From Solea solea (lineage: Eukaryota; Chordata; Actinopteri; Pleuronectiformes; Soleidae), in contig NC_081149.1 in NCBI RefSeq assembly GCF_958295425.1, positions 5,423,194 through 5,487,193 on the forward strand: a stretch of 64,000 nucleotides of DNA, in the 5' to 3' direction. Below the pieces are notes generated by a model that saw nothing but the letters and a program-made list of their open reading frames with translations, did no database searches and was not told where the DNA came from. The position numbers were made by a program, and so were the translations under genes. This document shows positions 49,573 through 62,100 of this stretch, piece after piece. How positions within the stretch are numbered: the stretch's first letter is position 1; every line of letters begins with the position of its first letter.

Positions 49573-50380
49573 AAGTTTATTTTAAGCAAAAGGTGAAGAA
49601 ATTAACAATGAAAATCAACAAAAGGTCAAATAAGTGCCAGATTAGTGCAAATTTAAAAGATTAAAAATAATTTTAAACCAAAAGAGAAATTATGGCCTCA
49701 TGTATGGTGCGTTACATTTTGAAATTGGAAAACTCGACATGGGATTCTAAGATGGCTGCCACAATAGAAACACTGCTACTTTTATGGTTATTAGTCCCTC
49801 TATTGTTTTTAATTAACAATAAATCGGTCGCAGGCCTAGTAATGTTTAATTTTTAACTTGTTGCTGCATTGCATAACCCTGAATTATCGAAATTATTGTT
49901 TATGTTTTAGTAACGGTTAATACACATTGTACTAAGTAGAAAGTCTTTAACCTAAATTACATTTTTAATGCTAAAACATAATTATTATTGTTTTCCATGA
50001 ATTTATCAAATTTACTGTTTAACAAAAAACAAAGAGAAAAAATGTAAATCACATTATTATATCTGATTAAGCTGTCCAATTATAGTTATTTTACAGAAAA
50101 AATTGTTTTAGTGGTTGAATTGATTATTTTCTGACTCAAATTTTGGTATAAAAAGGTGAATTCCGTTTGTTATTTACCAAATAACTAACAATAACATTTT
50201 TAGTTTTAAATAAACTAGTTTCAGGACAAGTACATTTGTTAAGCACTGTATTTATTTATTCATATTTCTTAGATTTTTTTTTTTAATTAAAGAAATATTG
50301 AACTATTTGTCTGGAGCTGCCATTTTGAACGAACTTTGTTTGTAAACAGTTTGTAAATCTGTAAATACTTTTTTTCCCTG
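49573..50380. other. AT-rich DNA upstream of HLF
   Basis: Strongly AT-rich, ending abruptly at the CpG-rich HLF promoter. No repeats or genes recognised. Confidence 0.55.
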
Positions 50381-50389
50381 TGTGACATG

Positions 50390-50780
50390 AACGCACCGCA
50401 AAAAGAGTCCCCGCCCTCCCGGTGCTTTGACGTCACCGGCGTCCGTCTCGGCACATGGATGGAGGAGTGCTAAATAAACCACGCCCCCTCCCCTCCCCTC
50501 CCCTCACGCGCTCCAGCCTCTCTCCTGTCACTCAGTCAGCTCCAGCTCCAGCAGCGACACTCCGTCAACAGCTCACCGTCCCGCAGCAGCGCCGAATCCC
50601 GTCTACCTGCCGCCGAGCAACCAGGCGTCCACCTGCCGCTCCGTTCCCGTTGCCCCCGCCTGCGAGGGTCTCAACGGGCCGGCCAGCACTTGCGGTCGCG
50701 TTTCTCTTCGAGGGGGGGAAAAGCGTTGACACTCCTCCGCGAGCGTTCTTCTCCATTCTTTGCCCTTCAAGTCAAGACAT
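50390..50780 (+). promoter_or_regulatory. hlf: HLF promoter and 5' UTR
   Basis: A sharp switch to CpG-rich DNA. It contains a full CRE palindrome TGACGTCA (50428-50435), an AT-rich TAAATAAA word (50471-50478) that could act as a weak TATA, and a run of CCCCTCCC boxes (50482-50506) suited to Sp1/KLF factors. The 5' UTR is Ser/Pro-like CAG/CAC rich and has no intron visible before the ATG. The start site is not determinable here. Confidence 0.6.
50428..50435. promoter_or_regulatory. Full cAMP-response element
   Basis: TGACGTCA, perfect palindrome, 346 bp upstream of the HLF start codon within the CpG-rich block. Confidence 0.55.
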
Positions 50781-50895
50781 ATGGAGAAAATGGCTCGACC
50801 TCGTCCCATAAACTCAACTTTCTTGCCGCCGACTCACGGCGTCCTCAAGTCCCTGCTGGAGAACCCTCTCAAGCTGCCTTTCCACCACGATGAAG
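50781..50895 (+). CDS. hlf: HLF coding exon 1
   Basis: 38 codons plus one base, ending HHDE. Two Met codons (1 and 4) are available; the second has the better context (A at -3, G at +4), as in the human MEKM start. Donor g|gtacgt. Confidence 0.95.
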
Positions 50896-53800
50896 GTACG
50901 TGTTTCTCTTCTACCTGTCTTGCTGTGTTCATAATCGGCTGTCATTCATGGTCTTTGACAGATAAGAAAGTGCCGGGTGAAGGAGATGGACTGCGGCGCG
51001 GGTTTGTTTCGCTTAATCCTCAATGAGGGATCCCTCTTCATATTCTGCGATCTTTGTGGAATGTAATGTCATTAGTTTGTGTGTGTGTGTGGGAGGCAGA
51101 TATGAAAAACAATGCGCTGCTTCACTCGGCTGGATGTTGCTCGACTCACACTCGACTGACAGCTAGCTTGCTTAACAACAACAACTTTATCGGATTTAGC
51201 GCTTACTTAACGTCCAAAATTAGCATCGTACACACTAAATTTGCGTGCATTATTTTCGTACCTGCTGCGCTGTAATCTTTCAAAGAATCTTGTCTTCAAT
51301 GGGATTTGTGAGTGACGCTAACTAGCTGCCGGTAGAGGGCGTCTTTTCTGGTCACTGTGTTATTGAATGTACTGACAGTCATTTCATCATGTGAACATGA
51401 ATGAAGAACCTAGTTTATTATCTTAAAGGGTCAGTTCACTCAAAACAAAACAAAACACATTATCTCTCCTTGTTTTGGTTTCTTCTTTTGTGTTGTTAAA
51501 AAAATAAAACCTGGGGCTGGACAATATTTCAGTCACAATGTATATGTTTATACACCACACCTTGTATGTTTTACATTTGAGTTTGTTTTGTATTTTGTCC
51601 ATAAATAAACAAATACTGTAGGTCAATACATTGATAGAGTTAATTAAATAGTACAATTAGACCCTTTAAAAAGGCAAAATCAGCATTTTATTTTCAGTGT
51701 TTTTAATATGTGAAAGTGTTATTACGGCTGCTGTTGTTGATTATTTTCTTGATTAATCCGTTGATGAGTTTTTCCCCAAATTTAAAAAATGAAGATGTTC
51801 TCAAATTTTCCGATTTAAATGATATCTTTGTTATATGGAGTATCAATACAACAATCAGATTATCTAAATAGTTAAATGCAGTTTTATTTCTCTGCTTTTG
51901 ATTGTTCCATCTTTTATGCAAATTAAAAAAAAAAGATATGGTAAAGTTAATGATTTGATGGTGATTTGTGTTAATTAGGTTGTTTTTTTCAACAATTAAA
52001 ACCCGTTTCTCAGATATTTTCTGGTTTCTTTGCTCCATATGACAAAGAAAGTCATTAAAACTGAATAATCTTGATTTGTGGACAAAAACAAGACATTTGA
52101 GAATGTCATCATTTCCAGGTTTGGGAAGCAAAGATCAACATTTTGTGACATTTTACAGACCAAAATGTACTTGATGATGAAAATAATCGTTAGTTGCAGC
52201 CACCATTGTTAGTTCTCCATCACATTTTTTAATCTGTTACACAGTGAATATTTAAGTGAACCTTGGCCTTGCACTAATTCTATCACAAATTGCAAGAGTG
52301 CAGTATCTGTCAGGGAAAATTGAAAGTTTGACATTTCTTGCCTTAACCGCAGGCACACTTTCTATTTCTGTCCATGCACCGAGCCACAATGCTCCTCTGC
52401 TGCCACTTAATGACATGACATGTTTCCAAACATCCGCAGGATTCGGCAAAGACAAGGAGAAGGAGAAGAATTTGGACGATGAGAGCAGCACGGCCAACCA
52501 CCCGCAGTCGGCCTTCCTCGGCCCGACGCTGTGGGACAAAACCCTGCCGTATGACGGCGACAACTTCCAGCTGGAGTACATGGACCTGGAGGAGTTTCTG
52601 TCGGAGAATGGCATCCCCGCCAACACGGCGCAGAGCGACCAGGCTCAGCATTCGACGACACAGCCGCCGCAGCAGCAGGCGACTCTCCAACAGGCCCCAC
52701 CCACCGCCACGCCCACTCCCTCTGTGGTGGACCTCAGCAGCCGAGCCACCACCTCAGTTCACACTGGCATGGCTCCACAGTCCTGCCTCCACAGCCCCGG
52801 CACGGCAGGTAGGAAGCACACGCAGTGCAGCCTGATGTCACTCCCGCTCACACACACGCACACTGGTTTCCATGACTTCAGAGGACATTACGTCGACTTT
52901 CATTCATTTCTTACTCTGACTTATTCTCACCAAGAAAAAATATATTTCTGTTATAAACAATTAAGGCTGCAGAGTTAATCGCAGCCGATAAGTGCCCAGA
53001 CCTAAAATACCTCAAATTTGAACATACGCAGTTATGAGCTTATGACATAAACAGCGTTATGGTGAATTTCTGCCACACAGAGCCAATTTGTATACATTTA
53101 TTTATTTTTTTACTGGATAGTTGAGTCTTTAATAAAGTCTGCAATGAATTGAAGTAACTGGCTTGTTTTTGTTTGGGGGCAGGCTCCAAAAAAAAGTAAA
53201 GAAATCGACAATTATGATCCAAAAAAAGATCAGTTGTACCAAATTATCACCATATGATTTTGCGTTAAAGTACAGTAGCTAATATTTGGACAGTATCTCC
53301 TGTGTTGATGTGTTAAATCTTTAGTCTTTATCTGTCTTATTTTGACCTCAAAAGTTTATATCGCAAATCCAATCGCAGTATATGCAGAAACTCGCTTAGG
53401 CCAATGACTGGCACGCATGACAAGCGTCTCTCTTTTGTCTGCTTATGGCAGTTTTGTTAAATTATCCCATTATGGAAAAGTTTCTGGAAATTACCCTGGG
53501 AGTTACCGGGGAGCTACCTTTACAACCCTATAACGGACACATCTCAAAATCTGTTATCAAATCAAGCAAACTTGGGAGATCGGATCAAATAAAAGACGTT
53601 GAAATATCTCAAAATTGATCGATTGAAATTGAGTCAAATCAGTATTTCGTGACTCAGAATCAACGTCTCCGTTCCAGGTTTTTGTGTTTCATTCAGCGTC
53701 AGATAATCTCATCAATTAACTCAGACAGGTAGTGAAGCGCGACTGACGTGTTCATCTCTGTTAATCTGCTGCCAGGTGCCATTTACACTCTTGTTTTCAA

Positions 53801-56800
53801 AAGGTTGAGCTTCTCTTAAGAAAACAAACAAACAGAGTTGAATTTTGAAACGCAAGCCCCCTCCCCGGCCACTGGAGACGTGTTGTGTTTCACAGCCGCA
53901 CTCGAGGCAGAAATCCCTCCTGGCAAAAGAACAAGATGATCTGAGTGCAGATAAACAGATGGAGCGCTGGGACTCGCACTGTGTGTGCGTGCGTTTGTGT
54001 ATGTGTGTGTGTGTGTGTGTAAACGCTGTGTTTGTCGGTGTGTTTCACCTGTAAACACTGAAGATGTCGAATTACACACACGTGTGTGTTGACGTCAGTG
54101 CTGATTTAAAGACCTGAAGGTTTGGATTAAAAATGGGGGATTGATCGCTGTCGCGTGACCTGAGCAGCAGCAGCAGCAGCAGCAGCTTCCACCCGGGGTC
54201 GTTTGTTAGCGGAGTCACGCGTAATGTGACCCCCGTCCTGTTTGCCTGTGAAATCGTCCGCGGCTCCTTTTTTTCCCTCGACGGAGCCACGAGACGACGT
54301 GTGTACAAACCCTGTTTGCACTCTGTGCCAAGATCAGGAGGGAAGACTCCTTAAATGATTTATTAAAGGTTGATTTATTAATGTTGTTGTCAACACATCA
54401 GGCTTTGTTTACAACTATAAATTATCCCGTTTGTCAAGTTGTACCGAAATGGTTTAAATCAATGAGTCCAGGGGTGGAAAAACATGAATTTTCAGACTGA
54501 ATTTATTAGTCTGGCACAGTTGTTAGATTGAACAATAACTAATTAAAAATGCAGTTTTTAGAGAACGTCTCAAAGGCAAAAGTCACTTTTTCAAGGAAAA
54601 CAATCAACATAAGAAGTCCTTTATGTCAGATTTTAGCCTCTTAACCCTCAATACTTCTTTTTTTCATGTCGGATAACAACGATCACAACTTTGATTATCT
54701 GTGGATATTTATATCAGTCAGTTTTAACGATTTCTGTGTTTTATGGAACAAAGAAACCTAAAAAATATGCATATATACATGAAAAAAACTCAAACCTATC
54801 TATTTATTATGAAACAAGGCAGTTCATTTCATGATCAATTGGTGACGCAAAAACAGTCTCAAATCAAACAGCCTTGAGCTGCAGATTACAGGTCATTAGT
54901 CGTGAAAAAAAGCGTGTAAATGCTCATCACAAGGTCCCACATGGCTGAAGGGGGATTATTCAAAAAGCTCATTATGACCCAAATTCCAAGATATTTTTTA
55001 AAAGTAAAAACACAGAGAAAAATTGAAAATGATCGGACCAAAGCTCTCGCACAAGTTCGTTGAAATACCACCAATGTTGCAAAAACGCCTAAAAATGGCC
55101 CTTCAACCCAAGATGGCGGCCTTCCTGTAGGACTTATGGCAAAGTCCTCATTGACTTTTTTGACATGATTAACATGTGCACCAACTTTGGTTCAGGTACG
55201 TGAAACATTAAAAAAAAAAATCACCTAATAACCTTGTGCACTCGGACCCTAATAAGAAAAGAAAAACACTTAATTTGATGCATTAATTTAGTTTGTTGAC
55301 TTTCGTGTCTGACCGATATCACAACATCATTAAAAGTGATGAAGCTGTTAATTCTCCGACTGCTCCAACAAATATTCTACTCTCTCAAAGAAGGAATAGG
55401 CACTTTCTCTTTCTTTCTGGTGATTTTGACCAAGTATCGGCCCGATACCAACACCAAGTATCGTATTAGTTCATCCCTAATCAGTTTTTGGAGTTTTGGA
55501 TCATAATAATTTTCTTGATCTGATATCAGATCCGATGTTTTTTGACATGAGGAAGTGGCCTAATTTAAGGTATACAACGTATAGTTGTTACTCCTCTTAC
55601 GCTGTTGCTCAGTGTGGATGGTTGAATAAATTGATTTATTTAAATACAAGAAGGCAAAATATCCTGGTTTTAATGACATGATTTCTGTGTATCAACTGTT
55701 ACTGGTGACACCAACTCAACACGCCTTTTACCGTTTTACCGTTTTATACTTCTTTGATAGTACAGTATAGTAAAATAAAATTTGAATTTTTGGTTCCTCA
55801 TTGAAACTCAAAAAAATTGGCGTCTTCACTGGCTCTTGCGTTTCTTACTAACACAGATTAAGATGATTAAAACATATTTTTTAAGATTAAACGCATTCAC
55901 ACTGGTCACAAACCAGTTTAAACCCGGGTGTCAAGCTGGGTTTTTCACCCGTGCAAATTGGGTCTATCTGGTCAGCAGTCTATGAAGATGATGAATCATT
56001 TATTTATTTATTTATGTTTGTTCCCTTTTATGATTAAAACACATCACGTAGAGTTAACGAACGGCCGAACGATTTTGAATAAGTGTTTGATTTATTCAAT
56101 TATTTTCAACACAAACTGCGATTGCGATATCAGAGAGAATGTAAAAACGACCATTCTCTCCATTACTGTAGAATAAGATGTGTATGGATAATTCATGGAA
56201 ATGATATCTTGACACACGTTTTTGGTGTCTGTAGGCCGTGTTGTGTTTTCGATCAAATTTCGATATATTTTCGTGCAGCGGTGGCGTTTCCTGTGTACCT
56301 GTGTGCCTTCTGATCGGAGAATCAGAGAAGAGTGAGTGCACATGTGCAGACACAACTTCATTGTATGTATGTGTGTTGTTTTGGAACTTCTGCTTCTTCA
56401 CATTTCACGTGAACACGGCTCGAGTTTCCCCGCAGCGTGCTCGGCCATGTGACGGACACATGCGGCAGCCCTGTGCAGCTCTGAGTCAAACAGGAGCCTG
56501 TCACGGCATGAATCTGCCTCTCTACTCCCCTCCCTCCTTTGCTCACTCATCACCACTCACTCTCTCTTTCCTTCTTCTCCTCCTCCTCCTCCCTTTAACA
56601 CCCGCTCCACTTCCTGTCCAGTCCTCCACCCCTCCCTCCCTCCCTCCCTCCCTCCCTCGCCGCACTGGGCTTTGACAAAGCCTGGACTCTGAGCCAAATC
56701 ACAGGCTGTTCCCTGCAGAGGTCACATGGACTTGGGTGTGCTTTTGTCACGTGTTCACAGGCGTGTTCCAGCTCTCTGAGCCGTGTCTCGTCTAACCAGT

Positions 56801-59113
56801 CACTCCACTGCCACCAACAACAGCCCCCCCTGTCAGCCAACGTCCCCTCTGTGCCTGCACTCTGCTTACAAGCAAACACAGCAGGCGGCCGATAACGTCG
56901 TTATCACCACCACCACCACCACCACGACTGGGTGGGGTGGGGTGGGGCCCCTCCAGGGGTCCGTGTCAGGAGGTGCTGGACTCTGTGCCTGTTGGCAGAT
57001 GTAGGAGGGGAGGGGTCAAAGGGCGTGTTGTGGTGCATTCCAGTGAATGAAAGGTGGTTTTAAGGAGGTTTATGAGTAAATCCTGCAGAAATACTTAAGT
57101 CGGGAATCTGTAGATACTGGTGTTTGATACCAGACGTCAACCGATATGGCTTTGGATACCGATGTTTTTTTCAGGGATGGCACAATACCAATATTTCTTG
57201 TCTGATACCAATACCGATATCATGGACTTGAGTATCTGCCGATATCGATATCAGTCCGATACAGTCATTTCAGACATGTTCAAGCTTCAATAAACAGCCC
57301 ACAACATGACTCAGCTAAAATGCAGTTGCTGATTTTTACTTACATTTTTACAGTCTGCGATATATCGCATTTTTTGGATTATATTATCGAATTTTACAGT
57401 TTCATCTGATTTTGGACCATCATCGGGCCGATACTGGTACCGATACTGAATATCGTCCCTAATACATTTAGCCGTTCTTCTTTTTTTTCTTTTTCCATAT
57501 GTTAAAATATAACATTAAAAATAAAATGTTAACATGTTTAATGATAACAAATTCTACAAAATATCAATACGATATCGGTATCGTCCAATATTGGCTTTAA
57601 AATGTATTATTGGATATTATTGGATAAAACTAAAATAATAGGCTAAAACCACCGCTACCTCCTTCTTGACGTCTGTGCAAGCGCCCTCTACAGTAATTAT
57701 TTTGCACAAAGAATACAATTTGAAGGTACAAAATGAGTCCTAATATCATGCATATTATTTACAATATTTTCAATAAAAATAACACATAAACGAATATTTA
57801 ATACATACAAACAGGTCATTAAAAGAACAAAAAGAGACACTTTTCAGTTATTTGATGCCGTGGTTGAGTGAATGCAGAGGTGACGTGGTGGAACTGTAGT
57901 GATTAGCTCTTATAATCGCTTATAATGATAAGAATAATAATCTTTTTTTGGTTTTTTTCTTCCACGAGTCATGTTTCCTCATTCAGACTGATGACGCAGC
58001 AGTTTCCCTGACATTGCTGGGATTATTCAGCACATACCAAACATCGCAGCAGCACAAATGTTAGCTTTGTCTTTTAACTGCAATTTCACACATGATTCAA
58101 GTCACTTCATTTAACCGCGATGGCTGGATTAAACGTCCAATTTCTGCGTTTCACATAATCTGCTGACAGCTTTATCTTCCTTGGGGCCAAATGGGAAGCA
58201 GAAAGCATTTTCTGATTCCCAGCTGTTTGTTTGGTCCATAGAATATTTAAACGTGTCCTGGAAAAACCTGGAAAAAAGAAAAAATTCACATTTAAGAAGC
58301 TGAAAAATCGGCAAAATTGTTTTAATCGTTAAAAAACACTCAAACAGATTCATCTATGAATAAAACGTTGGCCAATAAATAAGTTAACTAGTGAGTCATT
58401 GCAGCTCTAAAGTCATCATTAAAGAGTTTAAAGCAAATTATTATCACCATTATATTGTGAATCACAATTCATTTTTGGCCAGGAGCATCAAGACATGACA
58501 ATTAAGGGTTTTTTATACCCTCAGAAGTGGCCTTTTGTGAGCTCTGTTTTTTGTTCACTCTTTAGTCCTTACTTTTTCTTCTTAACAAGGTGCTTATTAT
58601 TATTAATTTTATTATTTTTGTATAAATATGCATAATACAAAAAGTTAACAGGTGAGTCATGTTGAGGACTAGAATATTCATTGGTATTATTGCTCGTCTA
58701 TATTCAAATATTCTAATCTCCAGTGCACGAGCGTGGGTGAAAAATAACGAGATGCATTCAACAGGACCTCGTAAATTCCATCACTAATGCAATCACTTGT
58801 GAAGTCCACTAAGAGGTGCTGATTATTAGTTTAATTATTTTGTATAAATATGCATAATACAAAACTTTAACGAATGAGTTCGCCGAGTCATGTTGGGTAC
58901 TTTAAAAGAGAGAGAGGAAAAAAAGTGTTATCACAGTTTTTTTTAAATCCAATCAGAAGACAGTGAGGGACTCGCCCCGTTGTCACTTCTCTGCGTTGCG
59001 CCTTTGGTCAAAGGTCAGCGTGTCCATCCCTGTACAGTGCATCTGCTTTATCATCCGTGCTGCGCGGCGATAAGATCTTGTTCCGTGACTCTGGGCTGTA
59101 GCCAGCACTGTGA

Positions 59114-59157
<44 letters not shown>

Positions 59158-62100
59158 AGATAAAACACATCTCAGGTCAGATTAAAAACTAGTTCCACAG
59201 GTCAATCCTCAACACACACACATACACACACACCTTCACCAGGCATTTGTAGGTCAGAGCTCGTCTACCTTTTCTTGCCTGTTAATTTTAGACATCCTGT
59301 TTAAGAAGAAGAATAAGAGAGTGGGTGTGTACAAGACATTCTTCTCCTCAGGAATGTCTCTGTGTTTCACATGGGGTCTTCAACCTGCGGCTCCACAGCC
59401 ACATGTGGCTCTTCCCCGCACAAAATTTTGTTTATGTTTGTCTTATGGTATTGTTTCTTTTAAAGTGAACGCTTTTTTTTTTGGAATCAAGGCGATACAT
59501 GAGAGTGGTTTAATATTTTGTGCACTAAAATATGCGTCACCCGTCCTTATGCGTGCATGAAAGCTATAGGAAATCCAAATAATTTGGTAAAAACAGTAAT
59601 ATACATATAAAACTTAACACATGATTTTTTCTTCATTTTATGGATAAAATGTTTTTTTTTGGCGGCTCCAGATTCCATTTATTTGGGTGGAGAAGAGACA
59701 AAAATGGCTCTTTTTTTAATACGAAAGGTTGCAGAGCCCCTGGTTAATATCATTAAATCACATGTAGCTCATGACACCACGTGTGTATTTGTGATTTTTC
59801 CTAAAGCAGCGTCCACAGAATCATGTGACGCTCATGGGGTTCTCTGAGCTCTATCTCGAGCCGTCAATGAGACGTTTGATCCACGATGGGACGGGGGAAA
59901 ATAGTTCTCGTTTTGTTTTGTCTCTTTATCATTTTAACTTTGCAGTGATGGAAAACGCATGAGCTGATACCGACAATGCCTCGTGACTGCAGAGAAGAAA
60001 GTCAGCCGGGCCGTAGTTGCAGCTACTAAAATGATCAATTATTGTCCATAAAAATGAGAAAATATCATAATATCCAGTACTTGTTTGGTCCAAAATGAAA
60101 AAAAAGTGTCAAAATGATAAAGAGACAAACCAATATTAATCAGTTTTAATTCTAATTGTCACATGGAGCAAAGAAACCAGGAAATATCCACATATAAGAA
60201 GCAGAAAACTCAGAGAACACCCAAACTAATCAAAACAATTTAGTAATTCTTTAATAATTGATTAATCTTAAATGTTTTTGTATCAAAATGTGCAGTTTAA
60301 AGTTCACTTCTTTACATTCATATCGTGAAAAGCACGTACATCCGTTATATGATATGAAACTGTCACATCTTTCAGTGTCAAACTAGTGAGAAAAGCAAGA
60401 GAACGTCTCGCTAATGTACGAACATTCTGGCAAAAGGTCAGCGGTACATTTATCAAGTTTCTGAGAGCAGAAATTTGTGATTTAATCGTAGAAAATCGTA
60501 AAAATAAAAAAAAATAATAACCGGCATTGCTGATTCTTAAAAAAAACAAACAGAAACACAACCATGGCCTGATTGATCGGGTCTACCAACACGTCTGATG
60601 ATGTTTCCAGCTTTTTAATAGAATATTCATTGGTATTATTCATCGACTATATTCAAATATAGTGAAAAATAACGAGACGCATTCAAGGGCACCTTGTAAA
60701 TATCAAGTCCACCAAACTAAATGTTTGTTGCCACCTTGTGGTCATAGATGCGCCACAAATTAGGAAGTAATACGAGTAGAAACATTTGTATATTTGTGGA
60801 GATCAGCTGACTCTTGTGTCTGTTTTGTTTTTGGTCGTCGACCTAACATGAATTCAGGGAGGGATTTGAAGAAAAAGAACATTTTTGGACTCGGAATAAT
60901 TGAGTTATCCTGGTGAATAACATCATGTGTTAGAGTCACAGACAGCCAGGTATTATTGAATTAATCAATCAAAGCCAAGTATTATTCATTTTGTTCTTAG
61001 AAACAATAAAAATCAGCAAAAACACATTTCAGCTGAGTCATGTTTGTTATGCTGCGTGTTTCCTCCTTTTGGGAGAACATGTCTGTGAATTATGTCTTTT
61101 TAAAATGACTTGGCAGCACAAATGTTTTGTTAGGGTTCGCTTAGTGGTTCATAAATGGTCTAAAATGACTAATATCAGTATCAGATACTGGAGTTTGTGT
61201 TATCATGATTTCAACACATCACAAATAGATACAGAATGAAATAACCACATATTATATAAAGCATCTTTTTTGTTAAAAAAATGTAAATAAATCATGCAAA
61301 ACTGAAGCAGAAATCAAGTGAAAGAAAGGAAACATTGGTGGACAGGTTTCTATGTTTAAAGCTGGTGTCATAGCATCACCTGCTGGTCAGATAGAATAAA
61401 TTCTGGCTCTGTGCACACCAAATTACAGAGGGTTGTCCTCCTGTCCAACTGTGTCCAACTGTGTCCAACTGTGTCCTCCTGCCACAGCTTCACAGCAAAA
61501 CATTTACTAATGATGACTAAGTCGAAGTCCTTAACAAACAAATAATCAGATTTTTAAACCCACTTAAAATGCAATTTAACTTTTATTGCAACTTAAATTT
61601 GATTATTTTGCTTTGAATTCATTTTTAAGGCTCTTGTTTTTGAGAATTTGTGATAAAATGAACCCTAAACTTTGTTTCTTTCAGGAAAAATGATCAAAAC
61701 AGTCAGTGAAAAGTCATTAATGATATATATAATTATTTTCCCCCTCTGCAGCTCTGCCCTCAGCCCGTGACACGCCCAGCCCCATCGACCCAGAGTCCAT
61801 CCAGGTGCCCGTGACCTACGACCCCGACCCGGCAGACCTGGCGCTGTCCAGCGTCCCCGGTCAGGAAATGTTTGACCCCAGGAAACGCAAGTTCACCGCA
61901 GAGGAGCTGAAGCCACAGCCCATGATCAAAAAAGCTCGGAAGGTCTTCATTCCCGAGGACCTGAAGGTGACGCCGGGTGTGGGAGGAGGGGTTTGTTGTT
62001 TTTGTGTGGGCTCTGATGTCATGTCCTCTGTGTGGACCTGTTGCTATGGTAACAGTTTAAAGGGAAGCAAGGTCCTGAAGTAAACACACTGTGGTTTAAA

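Larger units (their letters stand above)
52809..61751 (+). other. hlf: HLF intron 2
   Basis: 8943 bp, phase 1. Contents: AGC repeat (54163-54186), dispersed repeats (54640-54850, 54930-55262, 55430-55480), a C/T-rich and TCCC-repeat block (56560-56660), CCA repeat near 56907, the GATATCG element (57173-57465), family repeats at 58200-58415 and 60015-60265, a 222-bp-offset duplication (58588-58900), TG repeat (59119-59154), hAT-like MITE (59370-59742) and a 10-bp tandem (61441-61480). The 56400-56480 and 56680-56800 parts are balanced in composition with CACGTG at 56408 and 56747. Confidence 0.75.

Noticed and set aside
52256..52439. Open frame extending upstream of HLF exon 2
   Set aside because: A good acceptor at 52438-52439 and conservation of the exon start show the extension is intronic.
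56408..56752. CACGTG E-boxes in HLF intron 2 as clock sites
   Set aside because: CACGTG is expected about 16 times per 64 kb by chance and is seen at many unrelated places in the window.
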